Assembly: GCF_005930355.1 (NCBI RefSeq)
Contig: NZ_VDBO01000010.1
Location: 62,001 to 126,000, forward strand
Length of the DNA: 64,000 nt
Direction of reading: 5' to 3'
Source of the DNA: Paenibacillus sinopodophylli
GTDB taxonomy: Bacteria; Bacillota; Bacilli; Paenibacillales; Paenibacillaceae
Under the pieces are notes generated by a model. That model did no database searches. It saw only the letters and a program-made list of their open reading frames with translations, and was not told where the DNA came from. How positions within the stretch are numbered: the first letter of the stretch is position 1; the number at the start of each line of letters is the position of its first letter. The position numbers were made by a program, and so were the translations under genes. Below, in pieces: positions 1-8,357 of the stretch.

Positions 1-1889
1 GTTACGCCTTGCGGAAGCTCCGTATTCAGTACACGCTTAATGCCTTCTTGCTCAACGATTCGTGCAAACAAATCATTCGTAAAGGCCGCTTCATTACGAG
101 AAGCAATATAATACGCTTTGCCTTTGCCAAGACGATTCACGGTCAAAGCTGGACGCCCTGCGTAGAAATCCTCTCCGTATACAGCAAGTGCTTCTGCTCC
201 CTCTAGATGGATAAGATCACATAATTCGCGTGCCGTATATTCACCACTTAGTCCAAGTGAATTGCCATCACTCAGCACAACGCGATTGGAATCATGGTCA
301 TGCAGCGAGTCGATCTCCTCCGACCAAATGCCAAGCGTCTTGCGAAGCGGTCCTGGGAAGCCAGACAGGAAACACAAATCGTTCTCATCGACGATTCCAC
401 TCCAGTAGGTTGCAATGAAAGTTCCGCCTTGTTCAACGAATTTTTCGATGCGCTCTCCCACGCCTGGACGAACCATATAAAGCATCGGTGCAACGAGCAC
501 CTTATAGGAATCAAAGCTGCACTCGGAATCAATAATATCGACCGAAACACCCAAATCCCAGAACGGACGATAATGACGCTTCGCCGTTTCCTCATAATGA
601 AGGCCGCCATTGCGAGGACCTTGTGAATCCTTCACAGCCCAACGGTTTTCCCAATCATAAATAAGAGCAACCTCCGGCTTAACCGTCGTGCCGACAACCT
701 CCGTCAGCTTCTCAAGCGTTTCTCCGAGCTCCGCAACGTCGCGGAATACTCTTGTGTGCTCATGACCGACATGGTCAACGACCGATCCATGAAGCTTTTC
801 ACTTGAGCCTCTGCTCTTGCGCCATTGGAAATATTGAACCGTGTCCGAACCATGCGCAACCGCTTGAAGCGAGGATAGCATATGCATACCAGGGCGCTTC
901 AATTTGCTTACAGGCTGCCAGTTCGTCATGCTTGGCGTGCTCTCCATCAGCATGAACGGCTTACCGCCGCCGAGTGAACGGAATATATCATGATTGAAGC
1001 CGATCCAAGCTGCCAGCTCGCTATCATCTTCACCATTATCATGCCAAGTTGGATAAGCATCCCATGAAATCATGTCAAGCAGCTCCGTGAACTTCCAATA
1101 ATTAAGCGGCTCGAAATCAAGCATAAAGTTTGTTGTAATCGGAAGCTCGCTATTTTTTGCACGTAGCGGCTCGATCTCATTCCGGCAGAAATCAACCGTT
1201 TGGTCTGTTACGAATCTTCTCCAGTCAACGTTCTGAGCGTGAACCGCTTTCTCGCCGCGCTCCGTCGGGGACTCGATTTGGCTGAAGTCGGTATACGTAT
1301 GGCTCCAGAATGTCGTCCACCACGCATCGTTAAGCGCGTCGATCGTTTTATATTTATTTTCCAACCAGCCGCGGAATGCATCCTCACAATAATTACAATG
1401 GCATTCGCCGCCGTATTCATTGGAGATATGCCAGCCAATAACGGCGGGATGATCGGAATATCGTTCAGCAAGCTTTGTGTTCATAATCGTGACCTTCTCA
1501 CGGTATACAGGAGAGCTGAAGCAATGATTGTGGCGTGCGCCGTGCAAATTGCGAATACCATTCGGAGCTACGCGCAGCACCTCCGGATACTTCTGAGACA
1601 TCCATATCGGACGAGCGCCGCTTGGTGTAGCGAGCAAGGCATAAATGCCGTTTGCAGCAAATGTATCAAGAAGCGTATCGAGCCAGTCAAACGTGAATAC
1701 GCCTTCCTCTGACTCAATGGCCATCCATGCGAATATACCTACAGACATGACATTACAGTGTGCCAGCTTCATGAGGCGAATATCTTCTGCCAGCACTTCA
1801 GGGTATTTCTGCCACTGATCCGGATTATAGTCTGCACCATGCAGCATTTGCGGAATTTTCGAACTAATCGGCGGGAATTTCAAAGTCAT
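1..1889 (-). CDS. GH42 beta-galactosidase, C-terminus cut by window edge
   Basis: Glycoside hydrolase family 42 enzyme (BgaB/GanA type), expected to release terminal beta-galactose from short oligosaccharides in the cytoplasm. About 629 residues are present and the 3' end lies outside the window. The N-terminus has the family opening (MLHGADYNPDQW). The acid/base Glu lies in WHISNEYGG and the likely nucleophile Glu in FMLMESTPS. A CxCxxC cluster just after the first Glu matches the zinc site of many GH42 enzymes. An in-frame ATG exists at 1910, but GGAGGT lies 8 bases before the ATG at 1889, so I chose that start. No signal peptide. It is divergent from an AraC-type regulator, which probably controls it. 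Family confident, exact substrate not. Confidence 0.93.
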   Translation of the reverse strand, partial: MTLKFPPISSKIPQMLHGADYNPDQWQKYPEVLAEDIRLMKLAHCNVMSVGIFAWMAIESEEGVFTFDWLDTLLDTFAANGIYALLATPSGARPIWMSQKYPEVLRVAPNGIRNLHGARHNHCFSSPVYREKVTIMNTKLAERYSDHPAVIGWHISNEYGGECHCNYCEDAFRGWLENKYKTIDALNDAWWTTFWSHTYTDFSQIESPTERGEKAVHAQNVDWRRFVTDQTVDFCRNEIEPLRAKNSELPITTNFMLDFEPLNYWKFTELLDMISWDAYPTWHDNGEDDSELAAWIGFNHDIFRSLGGGKPFMLMESTPSMTNWQPVSKLKRPGMHMLSSLQAVAHGSDTVQYFQWRKSRGSSEKLHGSVVDHVGHEHTRVFRDVAELGETLEKLTEVVGTTVKPEVALIYDWENRWAVKDSQGPRNGGLHYEETAKRHYRPFWDLGVSVDIIDSECSFDSYKVLVAPMLYMVRPGVGERIEKFVEQGGTFIATYWSGIVDENDLCFLSGFPGPLRKTLGIWSEEIDSLHDHDSNRVVLSDGNSLGLSGEYTARELCDLIHLEGAEALAVYGEDFYAGRPALTVNRLGKGKAYYIASRNEAAFTNDLFARIVEQEGIKRVLNTELPQGV

Positions 1890-2010
1890 TTCAGCGACCT
1901 CCAGTTTCATCTTGATTGCGATTGTTATTGGGTATACTATAATGATATTCATATTATAACTCGTTCATATCGTTAACTATATAATAGTATTTTCGCATTA
2001 CTTTAAAAAT

Positions 2011-2859
2011 ATGAAACAAGGAGTTGTCATTATCGATACGATGGTTTTTCCGATACTAACAGAGACGGACACGATGCTCCCTGTCTATTTGACAAGTATC
2101 GGGCATTGGAGCAACCAAGAGTCGATTGATCGGCCGAATGGGTACCCTCATTTTCAGTGGCTGCAGGTAATTGACGGAAGCGGCGAGCTTCATGTAGGCG
2201 ATCAGCGAATGACCGTTCGCGCTGGGCAGGGCTTCTGCTTATTCCCGAATGAGCAGCATCGTTATTTCTCCATTCAAGAGCCCTGGGATGTCATCTGGAT
2301 GAGCTTCCGCGGAGATTTGTCGGATAAGCTGTTCAGGCAAGCTGGAATTGTACAATCCGGCGTCTATTCTACAGCTGATCATGATATGATTGTTACCCAT
2401 ATGAAAAACATTTACGCCATGACGCAATCCGGACGAGCCTTTCTTGGCCTTGAATGCTCGAAGCTCGTTTACATGTTTTTACTCGATTTGATGAAGGTTA
2501 TACTTGTTAGCTCGAATTCCGTGGAGCAAAACTATTTGAAGCTGCAGCCGGTGCTACATTACATAGAGACGCATTATAATGAGCTCATAACGATCAAGGA
2601 TCTGGCAGGCTGCATGGATGTAACACCTCAGTATTTATGCTTGCTGTTCAAGAAGTCGCTCAAGATGCGGCCGATGGAATACGTCAACCGTGAACGAATC
2701 AATCGGAGCAAGGAGCTCATGTTCCGCGAGAGCGATATCAAAATGCATGAGATCGCCCAGCGCGTCGGCTTCGACTCCCCTAGTTATTTCAGCTCCGTTT
2801 TCCGGCGGTTGGAAGGGCTGAGCCCTGAGCAGTTCAAGAAAATACACGGCATGCGCTAG
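2011..2859 (+). CDS. AraC-family transcriptional regulator
   Basis: Sugar-responsive type AraC regulator of about 282 residues. The N-terminal half is a cupin-like ligand domain (HFQWLQVIDGSGELHVG, then FCLFPNEQHRYF). The C-terminal about 100 residues carry the two helix-turn-helix motifs (ITIKDLAGCMDVTPQYLCLLFKK and IAQRVGFDSPSYFSSVFRR). It is divergent from the GH42 gene across an AT-rich 120-bp gap, so local control of that gene is the simplest reading. The start is uncertain: AAGGAG lies inside the reading frame just after the ATG at 2011, the next ATG (2041) is 17 bases beyond it, and ATT/ATC codons sit at the ideal distance. Confidence 0.9.
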   Translation: MKQGVVIIDTMVFPILTETDTMLPVYLTSIGHWSNQESIDRPNGYPHFQWLQVIDGSGELHVGDQRMTVRAGQGFCLFPNEQHRYFSIQEPWDVIWMSFRGDLSDKLFRQAGIVQSGVYSTADHDMIVTHMKNIYAMTQSGRAFLGLECSKLVYMFLLDLMKVILVSSNSVEQNYLKLQPVLHYIETHYNELITIKDLAGCMDVTPQYLCLLFKKSLKMRPMEYVNRERINRSKELMFRESDIKMHEIAQRVGFDSPSYFSSVFRRLEGLSPEQFKKIHGMR

Positions 2860-3004
2860 CAGACGAGTGACTGCACAAGCTTAGTATGCTCTGTAAGATC
2901 GCATACTTTCTTACCGACACAAACTGAGGCCGCTGTTTGTACATATATGTGTTTACGGGCAAACTTCGGCGCTTCAACTCATAATTAGGAGGTATGCAAT
3001 CCAT

Positions 3005-4192
3005 ATGACGAATAAACAGCTTGTCTTTGATGAAATAGACCAGTACGCAGAGGAATTCCGCTGCATTTCGCGCTCTATCGGCAACCGCCCCGAGCTTGGT
3101 CATGAGGAGTTTTTTGCAGCTGAGCTGCTGACTGCTGAGCTGTCAAAATACGGGTTCGAGGTTGAGCGAGGCATTCTAGCTATCGAGACATCTTTCATCG
3201 CTGTATTCGATACGGGCAAGCCAGGACCTACGGTCGGCTTCTTATGCGAATATGATGCGCTTCCGGAAATTGGTCACGCCTGCGGCCATCATCTTATTTG
3301 CTCGATGAGCGTCGCAGCTGGCGTAGGATTGAAAGCCGCTCTGCTTGACAGTGGACTTGGCGGAAAAATCCGCATCTATGGCACACCTGCCGAGGAAACA
3401 CGCGGTGCAAAGGTACCAATGGCAGCAGCCAGCTTATTCGATGACTGCGATTTTGCATTGATGGCGCATCCGTATCATACCTTCGAACAGTCTGGCGAAT
3501 CCCTTGCGATGGATGCGATTCAATTCGAATATAAGGGACTTGCAGCACATGCAGCCGCAAGCCCGGATGAGGGAATTAATGCCCTCGATGCGGTGCTTCA
3601 ACTGTTCAACGGCATTAATGCCCTACGTCAGCAAATACGGAGCGATGCCCGCATTCACGGCATCATCGACAACGGGGGCAAAGCGCCGAATATTATTCCG
3701 GATTACGCCTCAGCGAAATTTTATGTGCGCTCTGCCACACGCGCTTACACGAATGAATTAGCAGCTAAAGTCCTTCGTTGTGCTGAGGGAGCGGCTCTAC
3801 AAACAGGCTGTACGCTTGCAACCAACGCGTTCGAATACGCCTACGATGAGCTGCTTACGAATGAAGCGTTGTCCGAACAATTTAACGCGAATCTCATCGA
3901 AGCAGGCATTAGACCAGAGCAAATTGAAATCGGCAAGGATCACGGCTCACTGGATCTAGGAAATGTATCGGTTCGCTGTCCAGCCATTCATCCGTACGTC
4001 AAAGTCGTACAGGAGCGGCTGCTGCTTCATACCGTAGCATTCCGTGATGCCGCGATGACGGATTATGCACTGGATGGTATGCTCTTTGGCGCCAAAATGC
4101 TGGCAGCTACAGCTTACGATGTATTTGCTGATCCCGCCCTGCTGGCACAGATCCGTTCGGAATTCGAGCAACAGGCTAGGCGCAGCAATTAA
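3005..4192 (+). CDS. M20-family amidohydrolase
   Basis: Zinc peptidase/amidohydrolase of the M20D group (AbgB/HipO-like), about 395 residues. These enzymes cleave amide bonds of N-acyl or N-aminobenzoyl amino acids. Visible metal-site elements are HACGHH near residue 96, the paired Glu in GTPAEETRGA and a late HP segment; the dimerisation (lid) domain sits around residues 180-290. AGGAGG lies 12 bases before the ATG; an earlier ATG at 2994 runs into a stop at once. Two split ThrE-type exporter genes follow with gaps of 27 and 24 bases, suggesting an operon that cleaves an amino-acid conjugate and exports a product. The substrate cannot be read from sequence. Confidence 0.87.
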   Translation: MTNKQLVFDEIDQYAEEFRCISRSIGNRPELGHEEFFAAELLTAELSKYGFEVERGILAIETSFIAVFDTGKPGPTVGFLCEYDALPEIGHACGHHLICSMSVAAGVGLKAALLDSGLGGKIRIYGTPAEETRGAKVPMAAASLFDDCDFALMAHPYHTFEQSGESLAMDAIQFEYKGLAAHAAASPDEGINALDAVLQLFNGINALRQQIRSDARIHGIIDNGGKAPNIIPDYASAKFYVRSATRAYTNELAAKVLRCAEGAALQTGCTLATNAFEYAYDELLTNEALSEQFNANLIEAGIRPEQIEIGKDHGSLDLGNVSVRCPAIHPYVKVVQERLLLHTVAFRDAAMTDYALDGMLFGAKMLAATAYDVFADPALLAQIRSEFEQQARRSN

Positions 4193-4219
4193 TACGCTTA
4201 CCTAAGGAGGCAGGCCTCA

Positions 4220-4978
4220 TTGAGCCAAAGCATGATCAACAGTCATGAAATTACGCAAATCTGCTTATTAGCCGGCAAAATTATTTTGCAAAACGGCGGA
4301 GAAACCTATCGGGTCGAAGATACGATGGTACGCATTGCAGCCGCCTACGGCATTGAAAATTCGCATAGCTTCGTCACGCCAACTGGCATCATATTCGCCA
4401 TTGACGGCTCCTCGCAAATGACGAAGCTGATTCGAATTAATGAGCGATCAACTAATTTGCTAAAAGTGTCGCTCGTTAATGACATTTCCAGACAAATAAG
4501 TACAGGCAAGCTGCCGGCAGGCGAGGCGCACCGCATGCTTCAAGAACTCGATACGCAGGCATTTACCTATCCGTCTTGGCTGAAAATAGTCGCAGCTGCT
4601 ATTGCGAGCAGCTGCTTTCTCATTATGTTCCAAGGAAGCTGGCGCGATGCATTGCCTGTTATGCTGGCCGGCGGTATTGGCTTTGCCTTTTTCCTTCAAC
4701 TTCATCGCGTGGTTCCAATTAAGTTTTTCGCTGAGTTTATTACCGCGCTGCTAATCGGCACCTTATCCGTATTTTTTGTCCATAAGGGCTTCGGCACCGA
4801 TCTGGACAAAATTATTATCGGCTCGGTCATGCCCTTAGTGCCCGGCTTGCCTATTACAGCTGCTGTTCGCGACCTAATGGCCGGTCATCTCGTATCGGGG
4901 CTGTCCAAAGGAGCGGAAGCGTTTCTCACCGCATTCGCAATCGGAGCAGGCATCGCGGCCGTACTTTCTTTTTACTAA
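4220..4978 (+). CDS. ThrE-type exporter, large subunit (YjjP-like)
   Basis: Large half of a split threonine/serine exporter-family permease, about 252 residues. The N-terminal part (about 1-115) is the soluble ThrE/YjjP domain with GGETYRVEDT and FVTPTGI. The C-terminal half has about four to five membrane spans and the conserved PLVPGLPITAA loop. The start is TTG, 7 bases after AAGGAGG. The next gene encodes the small half, as in YjjP/YjjB pairs. The upstream M20 enzyme suggests that the exported solute is an amino acid or a related hydrolysis product; this is inference. Confidence 0.86.
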   Translation: MSQSMINSHEITQICLLAGKIILQNGGETYRVEDTMVRIAAAYGIENSHSFVTPTGIIFAIDGSSQMTKLIRINERSTNLLKVSLVNDISRQISTGKLPAGEAHRMLQELDTQAFTYPSWLKIVAAAIASSCFLIMFQGSWRDALPVMLAGGIGFAFFLQLHRVVPIKFFAEFITALLIGTLSVFFVHKGFGTDLDKIIIGSVMPLVPGLPITAAVRDLMAGHLVSGLSKGAEAFLTAFAIGAGIAAVLSFY

Positions 4979-5002
4979 TTCGAATGATGGAGGTGCATCA
5001 TC

Positions 5003-5443
5003 ATGATGATGCTTGAACAACTGGCAACCAGCTTCATCGCATCGGCTGCCTTCGGTTTGATCTTCAACGCCCCGAAACGAACATTGCTTCACTGCGGCGC
5101 TGTCGGGATGATTGGCTGGTTCATCTATATAGCTTGTACGCAGATGAATCTCGATGCGATCCCATCTACCTTAATTGCTGCATTTGTCGTAACAGTCATC
5201 AGCCAGCTCTTCGCCAAGCTATACAAAACACCTATTATCGTATTCAGCGTATCAGGCATCATTCCGCTAGTTCCAGGCGGACTTGCATACGATGCTATGC
5301 GCAACGTAGTAGAGGATCATTACGACATCGCCGTACAACTGGCCGTCAAAGCTTTTATGATATCGGGGGCTATCGCGATCGGACTTCTGTTCTCGGAGGT
5401 CATTAATCAAATTATACGTAAATCAGAACGGAAGCCTGGATAG
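5003..5443 (+). CDS. ThrE-type exporter, small subunit (YjjB-like)
   Basis: Small membrane half of the split ThrE exporter, about 146 residues with four or five predicted spans and the family loop GIIPLVPGGLAYDAMR. A GGAGG site precedes the start by 6-9 bases; two ATGs in a row make the exact start open by one codon. Closely follows its partner and probably shares its transcript. YjjB-type proteins act only together with the YjjP-type partner, which is present. Confidence 0.86.
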   Translation: MMMLEQLATSFIASAAFGLIFNAPKRTLLHCGAVGMIGWFIYIACTQMNLDAIPSTLIAAFVVTVISQLFAKLYKTPIIVFSVSGIIPLVPGGLAYDAMRNVVEDHYDIAVQLAVKAFMISGAIAIGLLFSEVINQIIRKSERKPG

Positions 5444-5541
5444 CGGCAAATGTATGTCACAGGAAGATTGCTCAACATCCCTTCGCGAACAAAGATAGTC
5501 TGGGCAAATATGCAGCTATGCTCGCAAAATCACAGCTCCAC

Positions 5542-6405
5542 CTAACGTGCTTCAATCGCATATCTGGAACGAAGTACATCAGCCATAGCTAGGATTTGCG
5601 GTCTCGCAGGCAGCTCGAGCTGGTAATCTTCAGTTATCATTCCTGAGGCCAATTGCTGTAACATCACAACCTGCTTGAGCTCATTCACGAAAGCTTGTAC
5701 CGCTCCGATTCCCGCCTCTGCTCCAAGACCTGTCAACTGTTCCAAGCTGGCTGTGCGATTATCTATAACAAGCGGGAACTCATTCGCTGCTGCTCCAGCA
5801 GCAGCCTGATCATAGAACGTACGTACCAACCTCGCCCGTTCCTGACCATCCCCCGCTGCAACGATGAACGCCTGCACAATGAAGGCATGCGTCTGCCTGC
5901 GCTGTGCAATCCCGCAAAACTTCAGCCCGTTTATGCTCAGATCAAATTCTCCCGGACAATAAGCACCTTTAATTTCTCCCTTATCAACACGGTATCCCGT
6001 TCCTCTGAGTACATGCCGTATCAAGTTGTACATCCGCTCGAAGTCGTTATGAAAGTGAAAGGAATCTACCACAGGCTTAGGCATAATCAAGGAAATATTA
6101 ATAACGCCTGAATCAAGCGGAACCGCTGCCCCGCCTGAATTACGAACGGCCGTAGACCAGCCTTCAGCCACGAATCGGCGCTCGGCTTCTGCAGCAGACG
6201 GAAGCCGGCTGTCACGAAGCCCCATCACAAGTCCTTTCGGATGTCGCCAGATGTGGCAAACCGCAGGTCCACCCTGTCCTGTCTGCCTGCAAAGCAGCTC
6301 GTCAAGCGCGAAGGAGTAAAGCACATCCGGCTCATCCAGCTCGTTTATTCGGTCAAGCAGCACTATTTTTCCCAAGTCAAGTTCGTCGATTTGCGTTTGG
6401 TCCAT
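5542..6405 (-). CDS. lipL: Octanoyl-[GcvH]:protein N-octanoyltransferase
   Basis: LipL-type amidotransferase of about 287 residues, which moves the octanoyl group from GcvH to the E2 lipoyl domains in Gram-positive lipoate synthesis. It belongs to the biotin/lipoate ligase fold: RNSGGAAVPLDSG near residue 88 is the RRxGGG-like substrate loop. The catalytic Cys is residue 150 in GAYCPGEFDLSI, matching the position and context of the Bacillus subtilis LipL cysteine. GIAQRR follows. It stands alone on the minus strand between convergent and divergent neighbours. The Cys in this context favours LipL over an ATP-dependent lipoate ligase (LplJ) or LipM. Confidence 0.88.
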   Translation of the reverse strand: MDQTQIDELDLGKIVLLDRINELDEPDVLYSFALDELLCRQTGQGGPAVCHIWRHPKGLVMGLRDSRLPSAAEAERRFVAEGWSTAVRNSGGAAVPLDSGVINISLIMPKPVVDSFHFHNDFERMYNLIRHVLRGTGYRVDKGEIKGAYCPGEFDLSINGLKFCGIAQRRQTHAFIVQAFIVAAGDGQERARLVRTFYDQAAAGAAANEFPLVIDNRTASLEQLTGLGAEAGIGAVQAFVNELKQVVMLQQLASGMITEDYQLELPARPQILAMADVLRSRYAIEAR

Positions 6406-6606
6406 TTGTTGTTAACCAGCCTCTCCTGCAATGAATCCGATCATTCATCTTCCTCTCCTATTCTAACGATAATGGAATGATCATGCATCATACACTTGCT
6501 TTCAGTCAAAGTATGACGAATAATGCAGCTATTTGTATTGCTAATAGTGAGCGCTTTCCATACAATAAGGGTATTGTCATGCAGCGCCAAAGGGGGAAGC
6601 AGCAAC

Positions 6607-7473
6607 ATGGAAGCAATAAATGAGAAGGTAGCCTATGAGAATCCATTGCTGTCGCTGCGTATATTTCAAACGATCCGCGATCTCGATGGATTTACCAATT
6701 GGCATTATCATAAACAGCTTGAGCTGTTGTTTATTCTAGAAGGTGATTTAGATGTCTATATCAAAGAGGAATGCTATCATCTAACAAGCGGAGACGTTAT
6801 GATTATCGGTGCATCCGAGCTGCATCGCGACCGCAGCTATCATCTGGTTGATTATATTGTGCTGCAATTCGATCTTGAGCCTTTTTTTGATCAAAGCACG
6901 ATTCCTTATATGCGCTATTTCTCGGAAACCCAGTTGCCTCTGAGCAAAGCAAATTACATTTTTCAGGAAAATCAAATAGTTAAAGAGCAAACCGCAGCAT
7001 ATATTCAGCAATTATTGAAAGAAGCTGATTGTAAAGAAACGGGCTACGAGCTGGCAGTCAGCGTGCTCATTAAACAGATACTGCTCATTCTGCTTCGCCA
7101 TGACAGCCGAAAAGTGCTTATAGAGCAAGACAACTTTGACCGCATTCGCCTCAAGCCTGTGCTCGATTATATCGAGAACCACTTGACTGACCGTATTCAA
7201 GTCGAGGAGGTTTGCAAAATCGCCAATATGAGCTATTACTATTTCGTCAAATATTTCAAAAAGACGATTGGGCTTTCTTTTACGGAATACGTCAATTATC
7301 GGAAGGTGAAGTGGGCAGAGCGAATTCTGCTAACGAAGGATTTGAGCATCTCGGAGGTAGGCGAGAGGATCGGCATGCCGAATATGGCTCATTTCTACAA
7401 AATGTTCAAGAAATACAATGATTGCTCGCCTAAACAGTTCCAGCGTAAAATGCTTGTCTGGAATCGGCAGTAG
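6607..7473 (+). CDS. AraC-family transcriptional regulator
   Basis: AraC-type regulator of about 288 residues. The N-terminal cupin-like sensor (HYHKQLELLFILEGDLDVYI, LTSGDVMIIGASELHRD) is followed by two C-terminal helix-turn-helix motifs (VEEVCKIANMSYYYFVKYFKK and ISEVGERIGMPNMAHFYKMFKK). The open frame extends upstream to 6523, but a GGGGG purine run sits just before the ATG at 6607 and the cupin homology begins there, so I chose that start. No sugar operon is adjacent, so the target is unknown. Confidence 0.88.
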   Translation: MEAINEKVAYENPLLSLRIFQTIRDLDGFTNWHYHKQLELLFILEGDLDVYIKEECYHLTSGDVMIIGASELHRDRSYHLVDYIVLQFDLEPFFDQSTIPYMRYFSETQLPLSKANYIFQENQIVKEQTAAYIQQLLKEADCKETGYELAVSVLIKQILLILLRHDSRKVLIEQDNFDRIRLKPVLDYIENHLTDRIQVEEVCKIANMSYYYFVKYFKKTIGLSFTEYVNYRKVKWAERILLTKDLSISEVGERIGMPNMAHFYKMFKKYNDCSPKQFQRKMLVWNRQ

Positions 7474-7511
7474 CAGCCATAGCATGCATAACAACCCGTA
7501 GAAACCGATAG

Positions 7512-7554
7512 AAAAAGCTCGTCCTCCCTATTATTTCGGGGTAACGAGCTTTTT
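7512..7554. terminator. Bidirectional terminator hairpin
   Basis: An 11-bp perfect inverted repeat (AAAAAGCTCGT / ACGAGCTTTTT) around a 21-base loop, with T-runs on both strands. It lies between a convergent AraC gene and the response-regulator gene. The stop codon of the response regulator (7531) is inside the loop, so the terminator overlaps the end of that coding region. Confidence 0.85.
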
Positions 7555-8250
7555 TGGCATTACAAGTTTATATCCTACGCCACGGATGGATTCAATTTGC
7601 ACCGATTGCTGGCCAAGCTCAAGCTTCTTCCGCAGCGAGCTGACATGAACATCTACCGTACGCTGGCCGCCGATATAATCGAAACCCCATACGACATTCA
7701 TGAGATCATCCCGCGTAATCACCATGCCGGGGCGCTGTACTAGATATAGCAGCACCTCGAACTCCTTAGGTCTAAGCGGAATGGTCTCACCGCCCAGAAT
7801 AACCTCATACTTCTCAGGATAGATCGATAAATCCCCAGCAGTAATCACTTTCTCCGTCGATTCGATCGGCTTGCTGTCATCGAGCTGTGTCCTGCGAAGC
7901 ACCGCGGATACACGAGCAAGCAGCTCCGCTACACCAAACGGCTTCGTAATATAATCGTCGGCTCCATGCTTTAAGCCTTGCACCACTTCTTCTTCCGCAT
8001 TGCGTGCTGTCAGAATAATGACAGGTGTTCTTACCCCGTTCTGACGAAGGCGATTCAGAATTTCAAAGCCATTCATGCCCGGAAGCATGATATCGAGAAT
8101 GACCAAATCGAAATTGCGCTGCAAAGCGGTTTGCAAGCCTTCACCGCCATGATCAATAACGGTCGTTTCATAGCCCTCTTGGGTCAAATTGTACGACAGA
8201 AGCCTAGCCAATGTCGGTTCATCTTCTATTACGAGCACTTTATGCGACAT
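7531..8250 (-). CDS. OmpR-family response regulator, PhoP-like
   Basis: Response regulator of 239 residues. The receiver domain (about 4-118) has the acidic pocket (VIEDEP), phospho-acceptor Asp in VILDIMLPGMNG and Lys in YITKPFG. The C-terminal winged helix (about 140-235) has LRPKEFEVLLYLVQRPG and VDVHVSSLRKKL. GGAGGTAAC directly precedes the ATG. The cognate kinase gene lies upstream on the same strand with a 107-base gap that contains a GC-rich hairpin (8255-8296) in front of the ribosome site. Closest to PhoP/WalR types; which of these it is cannot be settled from sequence alone. Confidence 0.92.
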   Translation of the reverse strand: MSHKVLVIEDEPTLARLLSYNLTQEGYETTVIDHGGEGLQTALQRNFDLVILDIMLPGMNGFEILNRLRQNGVRTPVIILTARNAEEEVVQGLKHGADDYITKPFGVAELLARVSAVLRRTQLDDSKPIESTEKVITAGDLSIYPEKYEVILGGETIPLRPKEFEVLLYLVQRPGMVITRDDLMNVVWGFDYIGGQRTVDVHVSSLRKKLELGQQSVQIESIRGVGYKLVMPKKLVTPK

Positions 8251-8357
8251 GTTACCTCCAGCTTGGCGAATGGCAGTGCCATAGGCACCGCCTTCGCATA
8301 TTTAAAACTTTTACACTTAGTTTATCATGGTTTCATGAAGAATAGGTAAATCTTTTT

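Noticed and set aside
272..626. Two opposed frames of about 110 codons near the left edge
   Set aside because: Both are shadows of the GH42 gene, whose frame runs through the region with clear family motifs.
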